Below, piece by piece: positions 53,890 through 60,627 of a stretch of 60,627 nt of DNA. The DNA is taken from contig JAUXUM010000231.1 of assembly GCA_030680995.1 (NCBI GenBank), positions 1 through 60,627 of the forward strand, written 5' to 3'. The position numbers and the translations under genes are program-made. Each line of letters starts with the position of its first letter. Position 1 is the first letter of the stretch. This DNA comes from Devosia sp. GTDB taxonomy: Bacteria; Pseudomonadota; Alphaproteobacteria; Rhizobiales; Devosiaceae. The notes under the pieces are model-generated. The model was not told the origin of the DNA. It made no database searches and worked only from the letters and a program-made list of their open reading frames with translations.

Positions 53890-54873
53890 ATGGACCTTCG
53901 AACCGGTCTCAACCCCTACGGGCTGACCTATTATCTCGGCCTGCAGGGCATGGGCACACCCCGCGCCAATCCCCGGGGCAAGGGGCTGGAGGGGTTCATT
54001 GCGCTGGCTGAGGAACTGGGCGGCAAAACGCTCGAGATCTGGGAAGGCTGGCTGGAAAAAATGAGCGACGCCGAGCTGTCGGCGCTGCGCGAGCGCCTGA
54101 CCGCGCTCGGCATGACCCCGGTGGTGAGTTCGGGCCTGCAGAACGGCGATATCGAGGTCTGCATCCGCGCGGCGCGGGCGCTGGGCGCCACCATGATCCG
54201 CTTCGCGCTCACCCCGGTCCTTTGCGGCGACCGCGCCGCGGCGGGCGCGCGCTGGTATGAACTGGTCGCCGGGGTCCGCCGGAAACTCGAAGCCTATGCG
54301 CTTCGGGCCGGCGAACACGGCCTCACCCTGCTTATCGAGAACCACCAGGATTTCACCAGCCGCGAACTGGTCGGCTTCTGCGACGAATTCGCCCCCAATG
54401 TCCGCATCGTCTTCGACACCGGCAACACCTTCCCGGTGGCCGAGGCGCCGCTCGATTTCGCCCGCGTGATCGCGCCCCATGTCGCACACGTGCACTTGAA
54501 GGACTATAATGTGCAATGGACCGACGAGGGGCTTCGGCTGGTCCGCTGCGCCATCGGCGATGGAGCCGTGCCGTTCAAGGAGCTGTTCGATATCCTCGGG
54601 CAACATCACCAGGCGCTGACTGCCGTGCTCGAGCCGGGCGCGCTGGAGGCGCGCCATGTGCGCCTGTTCACGCCCGGCTGGTGGCATGGCTATCCGCCCA
54701 AAGAGGCCGGGGAGCTCGCCGCCTGCCTTCTTGCCGCGCGCCGCAACCGGTTGCCCGACGCCGCCGACTTGCGCACGCCATGGGAGCGCGGGGACGACGG
54801 CGCGCTTGTCGATTACGAGCTTTCCATGATCCGGCGCTCCGCCGCGAACATGCAGGCTCTCGGATTCATGTGA
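53890..54873 (+). CDS. Sugar phosphate isomerase/epimerase family protein (TIM barrel)
   Basis: 327 residues of the xylose-isomerase-like TIM barrel. Metal and catalytic residues are apparent in LLIENHQDFTSRELVGF (Glu), VRIVFDTGNTFPV (Asp) and HVAHVHLKDYNVQ (His/Asp), with a late Glu in TAVLEPGAL. Family members are isomerases, epimerases or dehydratases. Between two SDR genes, it may act on a keto-acid or ketose intermediate. Reaction unknown. Confidence 0.82.
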   Translation: MDLRTGLNPYGLTYYLGLQGMGTPRANPRGKGLEGFIALAEELGGKTLEIWEGWLEKMSDAELSALRERLTALGMTPVVSSGLQNGDIEVCIRAARALGATMIRFALTPVLCGDRAAAGARWYELVAGVRRKLEAYALRAGEHGLTLLIENHQDFTSRELVGFCDEFAPNVRIVFDTGNTFPVAEAPLDFARVIAPHVAHVHLKDYNVQWTDEGLRLVRCAIGDGAVPFKELFDILGQHHQALTAVLEPGALEARHVRLFTPGWWHGYPPKEAGELAACLLAARRNRLPDAADLRTPWERGDDGALVDYELSMIRRSAANMQALGFM

Positions 54874-54885
54874 TTGGAGGCCGAT

Positions 54886-55695
54886 GTGGCTAGGGAACTG
54901 AGCGGAAAGATAGCATTTGTCACCGGGTCGGGACGCGGCCTCGGCAACACCATGGCGCGGAAGCTCGCCGAGCTCGGCGCCGACGTCGCCATCCACGATC
55001 TCAGCTGGGAGGCGACGGCGAAATATGGCGAGGCCGCCAATCTGGGCGAGGTGGCAAAGGAGATGGAAAGCTTCGGCGTGCGTACCGTCGCGGTCATCGG
55101 CAATATCGGCGATCCGGCCGCCGTCGCCAGCATGAAGCAGGAGATCGAGGCCAGGCTCGGCGAGGTCGACATACTCGTCAATTGCGCCGGCGGCGATATC
55201 GGGGCCGCGGGCGGCAAGCCCAACCCCAACACCGCCCTCGACGTCTCCTTCGAGGACATCCAGGTCCTGACCAACAACAATCTCATCGGCACCATGCTGG
55301 TGACCCAGGCCTTCGTGCCGCCGATGGTCAAGCGCGGTTCCGGCGCGGTGATCAACATCGCCTCCGCTGCGGCGCATATGGGTTGTTCGCCCGAGGTGGT
55401 CTATTCGACCCTCAAGGCCGCCGTCGTCCACTACACCCGCTGCCTCGCCAAGGAGCTTTACGACGACGGCGTGCGCATCAACGCGGTGAGCCCCGGTCCG
55501 ACCAAGAGCGCCCGCTTCCAGGCCACCCGCGTCACCGATCCCGAAAAGATGGATTCGGCCAGGAGGTCGTTCAACCGCTATGCCGAGCCCGACGAGATCG
55601 CCGACGCCGTGGCCTTCCTCGCCGGCCCGCGTTCCAAATTCATCAATGGCCAGGTGCTGCGGGTGGATGGCGGCCTGACGCTGTTCCCCGGCTAG
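54886..55695 (+). CDS. Short-chain dehydrogenase/reductase
   Basis: 269 residues from GTG 54886 (TTGGAGG upstream). TGSGRGLGNTMARKLAELGA, VNCAGGDIGAAGG, and VYSTLKA with the catalytic Tyr and Lys. A classical SDR; the C-terminal NRYAEPDEIADAVAFLAGPR and VDGGLTLFPG are typical. Second oxidoreductase of this operon; substrate unknown. Ends with a 4-nt overlap with the convergent kinase gene. Confidence 0.87.
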   Translation: MARELSGKIAFVTGSGRGLGNTMARKLAELGADVAIHDLSWEATAKYGEAANLGEVAKEMESFGVRTVAVIGNIGDPAAVASMKQEIEARLGEVDILVNCAGGDIGAAGGKPNPNTALDVSFEDIQVLTNNNLIGTMLVTQAFVPPMVKRGSGAVINIASAAAHMGCSPEVVYSTLKAAVVHYTRCLAKELYDDGVRINAVSPGPTKSARFQATRVTDPEKMDSARRSFNRYAEPDEIADAVAFLAGPRSKFINGQVLRVDGGLTLFPG

Positions 55696-56615
55696 CCGCC
55701 CGCCAGCAGCGCGTCGATCTCCGCCCGCGTCGGCATCGAGGGCGCCGTGCCCGGCTTCTGCACCGAGAGGGCCGCGGTGGCGCAGCCGAAGCGCACGGCG
55801 TCCACCGGCGACTGGCCCTCCGCCAACGCCACCGCGAACCCGCCGTTGAAGGCGTCGCCGGCCCCCGTGGTGTCGACCACCTTGGCCACCTTGAACGCCG
55901 GGACCAGATGCGTGCCCGCGCCGCCGTGCAGCAGTGCGCCCTTTTCGCCGAGCGTGATCAGCGCATTGCGCGCGCCGCGGCGGACGAATGCCTTTGCCGC
56001 CGCCAGCGCCTGGTCCTCGTTCTCCACCGGCAGACCGGTGAGCGTCGCCGCCTCGGTCTCGTTCGGCGTCACGTAGTCGCACAGTCCATAGATGCCGTCG
56101 TCGACGGGCAGGGCGGGGGCGGGATTGAGAATGGTGATAGCCCCGCGGCGGCGCGCCACGTTCAACCCTTCGACGGCAGTTTCGATCGGCTGCTCGAACT
56201 GGGTCATGAACACCTTTGCATTCGCGATCACGCCTTCGGCCGCTCGCACATCGGCGGGCGAAAGCCGCGCCGCGGCACCGCTCTCGACGATGATGGCGTT
56301 GTTGCCGGTCTCTGTGGAGACGAAGATGAAGGCCGCGCCGGTCGGCGCGCCGGCGTCCTCGATGACCGCGGACGTATCGACGCCATCGGCCGCCCACGCT
56401 TTGCGCGCCATCTCGCCGAAAGTGTCGCTGCCGATGCGGGTGATGATACCGGCGCTGCCACCGGCGCGGGCGGCGGCGATCACCTGGTTGGAGCCCTTGC
56501 CGCCGGGTCCGATGGCGAAGCCCTGGCCCAACAGGGTCTCGCCCATCACCGGCAGGCGCGGTGCCTTGAACGCGAGATCGGCAACGAAAATACCCAGCAC
56601 CACGACTGACGTCAT
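55692..56615 (-). CDS. PfkB-family carbohydrate kinase (ribokinase-like)
   Basis: 307 residues (GAGGGAGGG ribosome site). PfkB signatures: GPGGKGSNQVIAAARAG at about 38-54 and DTTGAGDAFNGGFA with the catalytic Asp near residue 250. Closest in layout to ribokinase. It runs against the preceding operon, so it may be expressed separately, but it completes a dehydrogenase-isomerase-kinase set. Confidence 0.88.
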   Translation of the reverse strand: MTSVVVLGIFVADLAFKAPRLPVMGETLLGQGFAIGPGGKGSNQVIAAARAGGSAGIITRIGSDTFGEMARKAWAADGVDTSAVIEDAGAPTGAAFIFVSTETGNNAIIVESGAAARLSPADVRAAEGVIANAKVFMTQFEQPIETAVEGLNVARRRGAITILNPAPALPVDDGIYGLCDYVTPNETEAATLTGLPVENEDQALAAAKAFVRRGARNALITLGEKGALLHGGAGTHLVPAFKVAKVVDTTGAGDAFNGGFAVALAEGQSPVDAVRFGCATAALSVQKPGTAPSMPTRAEIDALLAGG

Positions 56616-56647
56616 GACAACCCTCCCTCTGGCAGCGCTCCTATACC

Positions 56648-56824
56648 GTCAGGAGATTCTGCCCGCCGCAAGGGCCGCCATGATCCAGCCGCGATATTTC
56701 TGGTTCTTGTTGGTGATCTCGGGCAGCCGCTCGCTCCACGTCACCGGGGACGTGGCCCGCGCCTGCCCGGTACCGGGGTGATCGTGCCAGAACCTGCCGC
56801 CCGTCCCTCGCAAATGCAAGCGCC
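56648..56824 (-). pseudogene. Unassigned short frame, possible gene remnant
   Basis: One reverse frame between the aminopeptidase and kinase genes reads GGRFWHDHPGTG, SPVTWSERLPEITNKNQKYR and GWIMAALAAGRIS before a stop. The composition is protein-like (Trp, Tyr and aromatic residues absent from shadow frames) but there is no good start and I do not recognise the family. Confidence 0.25.
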
Positions 56825-56831
56825 GCGGGCG

Positions 56832-58082
56832 TTAGGCCCACTCGCCCTTGCGCATCACCGGCACGCGCGCGCCGTCCTTGTGCATGCCGTCGATGTCGAT
56901 CTGGGCCGAGCCGATCATCCAGTCGATATGGATAAGGCTGCGATTGCCGCCCTGCGCCGCGATCTGCTCGGGGCTGAGCGTCTTGCCGCCGACGAAGCAA
57001 TCGGCGTAGCACTGCCCCATGGCGATGTGGCAAGCGGCGTTCTCGTCGAACAGCGTGTTGAAGAACAATAGCCCGCTTTTCGAAATCGGCGAGGAATGCG
57101 GCACCAGCGCCACCTCGCCCAGCCGCCGCGCGCCCTCATCGGTGTCGAGCACCTTGTTGAGCACCGCTTCGCCGCGGCTCGCCTTGGCCTCCACGGCCCG
57201 GCCGTCCTCGAACCGCATCTCGATGTTTTCGATCAGCGTTCCCTGGTGCGCCAGCGGCTTGGTGCTGCGCACATAGCCGTCGACCCTGAGCGCATGCGGC
57301 GTCGTGAACACTTCCTCGGTCGGGATATTGGGGTTGCAGGTGATCCCGTTCTTCGATTGCGAGGCGCCGCCCTTCCACTGGTGTCCGTCGGCGAGGCCCA
57401 CCGTCAGGTCGGTCCCCGGGCCCCTGAAATGCAGGGCGTGGAAATTGTGTTCGTTGAGCCAGGTGTGCCGTGCCTTGAGCGCCGCGTTGTGATCCCGCCA
57501 CGCCGCCACCGGGTCCTCGAGGTCCACTCGCGAGGCCGTAAAGATCGCGTCGGCAAGTTTTCCGACCGCGACGTCCTCGGGGTCCCCTGGGAACACCTGT
57601 TTCGCCCAGGACGGGCTGGGGTAGGAGACGATGTTCCAGTTGATGTCGAAGCCGGTGATCTTCTCCAGCGCCGGCTTGTAGGCTATCGAATTGGCGCGGT
57701 TGGCGCGCGACACCTTGTCCGGGTCCTCCGCCGCCAGCAGCATCGGGTTGTCGCCGGCGATGGCCAGCCGCGCGGCGTTGCCGGAAAAGGCCTTGGCCAT
57801 GCCCTCGTAGAGCCAGCCGGCCGCGCGGTCGAAGCTCTCGTCCGGCGCGTTGCGGTAGCGCGAAAGGGTGATCTCTTCGTCCGAAAAGATCGGGATCACC
57901 AGCCCCGCGCCGGCCTTGTAGGCGTGCTCGGCGATGCGCCGCGCCAGCGGCAGCGCCGCCACCGGCGCGGTCAGCACCAGATCCTGCCCGCGCTGCAATT
58001 GCAGGCCGACCTGGATCGCGACTTGCGCGAGCTTGTCGAGCTTGACGGGGTCAACGGCGGCGGTAGCGGCAATGCTGGACAT
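56832..58082 (-). CDS. M29-family aminopeptidase
   Basis: 416 residues of the thermophilic-aminopeptidase/AmpS/PepS family, a cytoplasmic dimetal exopeptidase. Seen: NPMLLAAEDPDKVSRANRA, LHFRGPGTDLTVGLADGHQW, then the metal-binding EVFTTPHALRVDGYV, and HIDWMIGSAQIDIDGMHKDG near the C-terminus. Single gene, divergent from the mannose guanylyltransferase gene across 250 bp. Confidence 0.9.
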   Translation of the reverse strand: MSSIAATAAVDPVKLDKLAQVAIQVGLQLQRGQDLVLTAPVAALPLARRIAEHAYKAGAGLVIPIFSDEEITLSRYRNAPDESFDRAAGWLYEGMAKAFSGNAARLAIAGDNPMLLAAEDPDKVSRANRANSIAYKPALEKITGFDINWNIVSYPSPSWAKQVFPGDPEDVAVGKLADAIFTASRVDLEDPVAAWRDHNAALKARHTWLNEHNFHALHFRGPGTDLTVGLADGHQWKGGASQSKNGITCNPNIPTEEVFTTPHALRVDGYVRSTKPLAHQGTLIENIEMRFEDGRAVEAKASRGEAVLNKVLDTDEGARRLGEVALVPHSSPISKSGLLFFNTLFDENAACHIAMGQCYADCFVGGKTLSPEQIAAQGGNRSLIHIDWMIGSAQIDIDGMHKDGARVPVMRKGEWA

Positions 58083-58332
58083 CGTGGAACCTTCTAGGCT
58101 GTTCAGGCTTCAAGCCATAACGGCTTCGTGCCACGGAAACCAGAGGATCGGCCTCGGCCTGACGGCTGGCCGGTGTTGTCGGGATGATGCCGGTTCTGAC
58201 AACCATCCTGCTGCCCGCGGCAAGTCGGCGTCGGGCATCTCCACCATTGTCCGCGCCCGATGTCTGCGCCAAAACCGCTTGCGGCGCGGCGCGCCAGCCC
58301 CGATAAACGCCGCAGGCTTTGTGGAGTGTCGC

Positions 58333-59760
58333 ATGAGCGGCTTGATCGTACCTGTGGTTCTGGCCGGCGGGCAGGGGACGCGGCTGTGGCCGCTGTCGCG
58401 CTCGGCCCGTCCCAAGCAGTTTCTGGCCTTGACCGGAGAGTTGAGTCCGTTCCAGGAGACGCTGCGGCGGGTGTCGGACGCGAGCCGCTACACCCCTCCG
58501 GTAGTGGTCACCAACTCGGAGTACCGGTTCCTCGTCGCCGAGCAGGCCCAGGAGAGCGGGGTGGAGCTGGCCGGCGTACTGCTCGAGCCGGTGGCGCGCA
58601 ACACCGCCGCGGCGATCGCCGCGGCCGCCTTTTTCGTGGCGCACAAGTTCGGCGACGATGCCGTCATCCATGTGCTGCCGTCCGATCATGCCGTGACGGC
58701 CGATACCAATTATTGGGCCTCGGTCGACACCGCCGCCGCGGCCGCGCGCGCCGGCCGGCTGGTGACTTTTGGCATCGCCCCCACCGGTCCCGAGACCGGC
58801 TACGGCTACATCGAGGCCGGCGCCGGGAGCGGCGATGGCGTCCATGCGGTCGCCCGCTTCGTCGAAAAGCCCGATCGGGCCAATGCCGAAAAGATGCTCG
58901 CCGCCGGCGGCTTCTTCTGGAACTCGGGGATGTTCATGCTGGGGGCCGGCGGCTTCCTGGCCGAATGCGAGGCGCTCTCGCCGCAAAGCCACGCCGCCGC
59001 CAGGGGCGCGGTCGAAAACGCCAGGGCCGATCTCGATTTCATCCGCCTCGATGAGCCGAGCTTTGCGAGCGCGCCCAACATCTCGGTCGACTACGCCATC
59101 TTCGAGAAGTCGCGGTTGGTCTCGCTGATCCCGGTCAGCTTTCCCTGGTCGGACCTGGGGAGCTGGGACGCGGTGTGGAAAGTCTCCGAGAAGGACGCGT
59201 CGGGCAATGTCAGCAACGGCAATGCGACGCTTTCCAATACGCGGAACTCGCTCATCGTCTCGGAGAAGGCCCATATCGCCATCGACGGGCTCGACGACGT
59301 CGCGGTGATCGCCAGCGAGGACGCCATCTATATCGGCCGCTTGTCCGAGGCCCAGCGCGTCGGCCCGATGGTGAAGGCGCTCAGGGCCAACCCGGAGACC
59401 CTTGCCATTACCGAGATCCACCGCACCGCCTATAGGCCCTGGGGCGGCTATTCCTCGATCCTCTCGGGCGACCGCTTCCAGGTCAAGCGCCTGTTCGTCA
59501 AGCCGGGCAAGCGGCTCAGCCTGCAAAAGCACCATCACCGCTCCGAGCACTGGGTAGTGGTGCGCGGCACCGCCGAGGTGACTCTGGACGGGGTGGTCTC
59601 GATGCTCGCCGAAAACGAGAGCATCTACCTCCCCCTCGGCTGCACCCACCGGCTGGCCAATCCCGGCAAGATCCTGCTCGAGCTGATCGAAGTCCAGACC
59701 GGCTCCTACCTCGGCGAAGACGACATCATCCGCATCGAGGACGAATTCGGGAGGAAGTGA
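58333..59760 (+). CDS. manC: Mannose-1-phosphate guanylyltransferase / mannose-6-phosphate isomerase
   Basis: 475 residues from ATG 58333 (GGAG upstream). N-terminal nucleotidyltransferase: VLAGGQGTRLWPLSRSARPK, VLPSDHAV, GYGYIEAG, VEKPDRA, and WNSGMFML. C-terminal type II isomerase cupin: YRPWGGYSSILSGDRFQVKR, LQKHHHRSEHWVVV metal site. Makes GDP-mannose for polysaccharide. The nearby epimerase supports a surface-glycan role. Confidence 0.94.
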   Translation: MSGLIVPVVLAGGQGTRLWPLSRSARPKQFLALTGELSPFQETLRRVSDASRYTPPVVVTNSEYRFLVAEQAQESGVELAGVLLEPVARNTAAAIAAAAFFVAHKFGDDAVIHVLPSDHAVTADTNYWASVDTAAAAARAGRLVTFGIAPTGPETGYGYIEAGAGSGDGVHAVARFVEKPDRANAEKMLAAGGFFWNSGMFMLGAGGFLAECEALSPQSHAAARGAVENARADLDFIRLDEPSFASAPNISVDYAIFEKSRLVSLIPVSFPWSDLGSWDAVWKVSEKDASGNVSNGNATLSNTRNSLIVSEKAHIAIDGLDDVAVIASEDAIYIGRLSEAQRVGPMVKALRANPETLAITEIHRTAYRPWGGYSSILSGDRFQVKRLFVKPGKRLSLQKHHHRSEHWVVVRGTAEVTLDGVVSMLAENESIYLPLGCTHRLANPGKILLELIEVQTGSYLGEDDIIRIEDEFGRK

Positions 59761-59879
59761 GGCTCACCGGCCGCCATCTCCCTTGTCCGCCTGCCCACCG
59801 GCCGTCGGCCCGGCTCGAGGCGCTGCATTGTCGTGGTCGCTGCGGCTGCTGCGGCACGCTATTTGGCCCCACCCACGGC

Positions 59880-59987
59880 GTCATCCCGGCGAAAGCCGGG
59901 ACCCAGTATTTCGTGAGGCAAGCGGCGCTTGCACGGTAGGTGCCGCAGATCTGGTGGGTACTGGATCCCGTTTTGCAACGGGATGAC
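59880..59987. repeat. Paired inverted GTCATCCCG...CCAGTA elements
   Basis: A 29-nt unit at 59880-59908 (GTCATCCCGGCGAAAGCCGG...) and a second, inverted unit at 59959-59987 whose complement matches it at about 23 of 29 positions. Each is itself a hairpin (CCCGGCGAAAGCCGGG; CCCGTTTTGCAACGGG). Between them lies 50 bp with no recognised content. The spacer 59761-60062 has no gene. Confidence 0.65.
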
Positions 59988-60062
59988 GGCCGGTGGTGGT
60001 GGCGACCGTCGATGCTGAACGCAAATCACCGGCGGGTCAGGGCGATATCCTGCCACCTTCAA

Positions 60063-60627
60063 TTACGGGCGCCATACCCCACGATACCACTCCACGAATG
60101 CCTTCACCCCCACCTCGACCGGCGTTACCGGCACATAGCCCGTCAGCGCCCTGAGCAGTCCCGCATCGGCATGCGTCTCCGCCACATCGCCCATCTGCAT
60201 GGGCAGGAGCTTGCGGATCGCCTTCTTGCCGAGGTGCCGCTCGATGGTTTCGACATAGTCGAGCAGCTCCACCGGCTGACCGCCGGCGATGTTGACCACC
60301 CGCCAGGGCGCCACCGGTGACAGCGAGTCCGTCACCCCGTCGGCGCTGACCGGGTTGCCCTTTTCCGGCGCCGCCGCCATCAGCCGCACGATCGCCTCGA
60401 CCAGATCGTCGATATAGGTGAAGTCGCGCCGCATCCGGCCCTCGCCGTAGAGCTCGATCGGCTCACCCTTCTCGATCGCCGCGACGAACTTGAAGAGCGC
60501 CATGTCCGGGCGCCCCCACGGGCCGTAGACGGTGAAGAAGCGGAAGCAGGTGGTGGGGATGTTCCAGAGATGGGCGTAGGAATGGCTCATCGCCTCGCCC
60601 GCCTTCTTGGTCGCCGCATAGAGCGTC
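60063..60627 (-). CDS. NAD-dependent epimerase, UDP-glucuronate 4-epimerase-like (5' end beyond window)
   Basis: The last 188 codons of an extended SDR. The catalytic [10 protein letters not shown] (Tyr-x3-Lys) is at the window edge; then [20 protein letters not shown], the nucleotide-sugar-binding [15 protein letters not shown], and a late [13 protein letters not shown]. Matches UDP-glucuronate/UDP-galacturonate 4-epimerases of exopolysaccharide and LPS loci. The cofactor-binding N-terminus lies outside. Confidence 0.88.
   Translation of the reverse strand, partial: TLYAATKKAGEAMSHSYAHLWNIPTTCFRFFTVYGPWGRPDMALFKFVAAIEKGEPIELYGEGRMRRDFTYIDDLVEAIVRLMAAAPEKGNPVSADGVTDSLSPVAPWRVVNIAGGQPVELLDYVETIERHLGKKAIRKLLPMQMGDVAETHADAGLLRALTGYVPVTPVEVGVKAFVEWYRGVWRP

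Noticed and set aside
53701-56397. An 898-codon open frame on the reverse strand across the SDR/TIM-barrel/SDR genes
   Set aside because: It is antisense to three well-recognised genes and in part to the kinase region, has His/Arg/Gly-rich shadow composition and no domain. Long antisense frames are expected at this GC content.
58051-59649. A 532-codon reverse frame opposite manC
   Set aside because: Antisense to a clear two-domain enzyme; composition typical of a shadow frame.

Overview
The window comes from the high-GC chromosome of an alphaproteobacterium of the Hyphomicrobiales (Rhizobiales). Gene content and dispersed palindromic repeats suggest a Devosia-like genus, but that placement is inference. 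Housekeeping neighbourhoods typical of the order are present: ffs-dnaX-ybaB-recR, def-fmt-truA, dapD/dapE, argB, and rpmH-rnpA-yidC-engB.

Layout. 1-16.8 kb is core: a 2-hydroxyacid reductase fragment, membrane cytochrome c, pheA, SRP RNA, dnaX-ybaB-recR, rmuC, def-fmt-truA, small membrane proteins, dapE, dapD, a LOG-family protein, a pyrimidine nucleotidase and argB. 17.0-22.3 kb lies between argB and engB, which are usually close neighbours. It holds an ECF sigma factor, an RskA-like anti-sigma factor, a methionine-rich fasciclin protein and an exported MsrB, then an MFS transporter diverging from an ArsR-rhodanese fusion, and a glutamine amidotransferase. 22.3-26.1 kb is engB, a sulfotransferase, yidC, rnpA and rpmH. 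26.4-29.6 kb has a flavin disulfide-reductase homologue lacking one redox cysteine, an orphan histidine kinase and tRNA-Arg(ACG).

From the tRNA onward (29.65-47.4 kb) the sequence is accessory. It starts with an IS5-type remnant, followed by a complete sugar-alcohol locus: ribose-type ABC transporter, SDR dehydrogenase, DhaK, DhaL and, divergently, an RpiB isomerase and a SorC-type regulator. This set best fits D-threitol/D-erythrulose use. An ISAzo13-type remnant separates it from a decayed aromatic/hydroaromatic locus. That locus has an intact HpcH/HpaI aldolase, a hydratase fused by deletion to an intradiol dioxygenase (both frameshifted), a Gfo/Idh/MocA oxidoreductase, a truncated and an intact GntR regulator, a TRAP transporter, a shikimate/quinate dehydrogenase, and only the first 29 codons of a probable 3-dehydroshikimate dehydratase.

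47.4-56.6 kb is a second carbohydrate locus: ROK repressor diverging from a CUT1 ABC transporter, a XylB-like aldose 1-dehydrogenase, a TIM-barrel isomerase, a second SDR and a PfkB kinase. The window ends with an M29 aminopeptidase, a mannose-1-phosphate guanylyltransferase and a truncated nucleotide-sugar epimerase, the last two pointing to surface polysaccharide synthesis.

The most interesting system is the sigma/anti-sigma/fasciclin/MsrB block. It parallels mycobacterial SigK-RskA-MPT70/83, including two sigma-factor cysteines at the same 50-residue spacing, but adds a methionine-rich insert in the fasciclin protein and an exported methionine sulfoxide reductase next to it.
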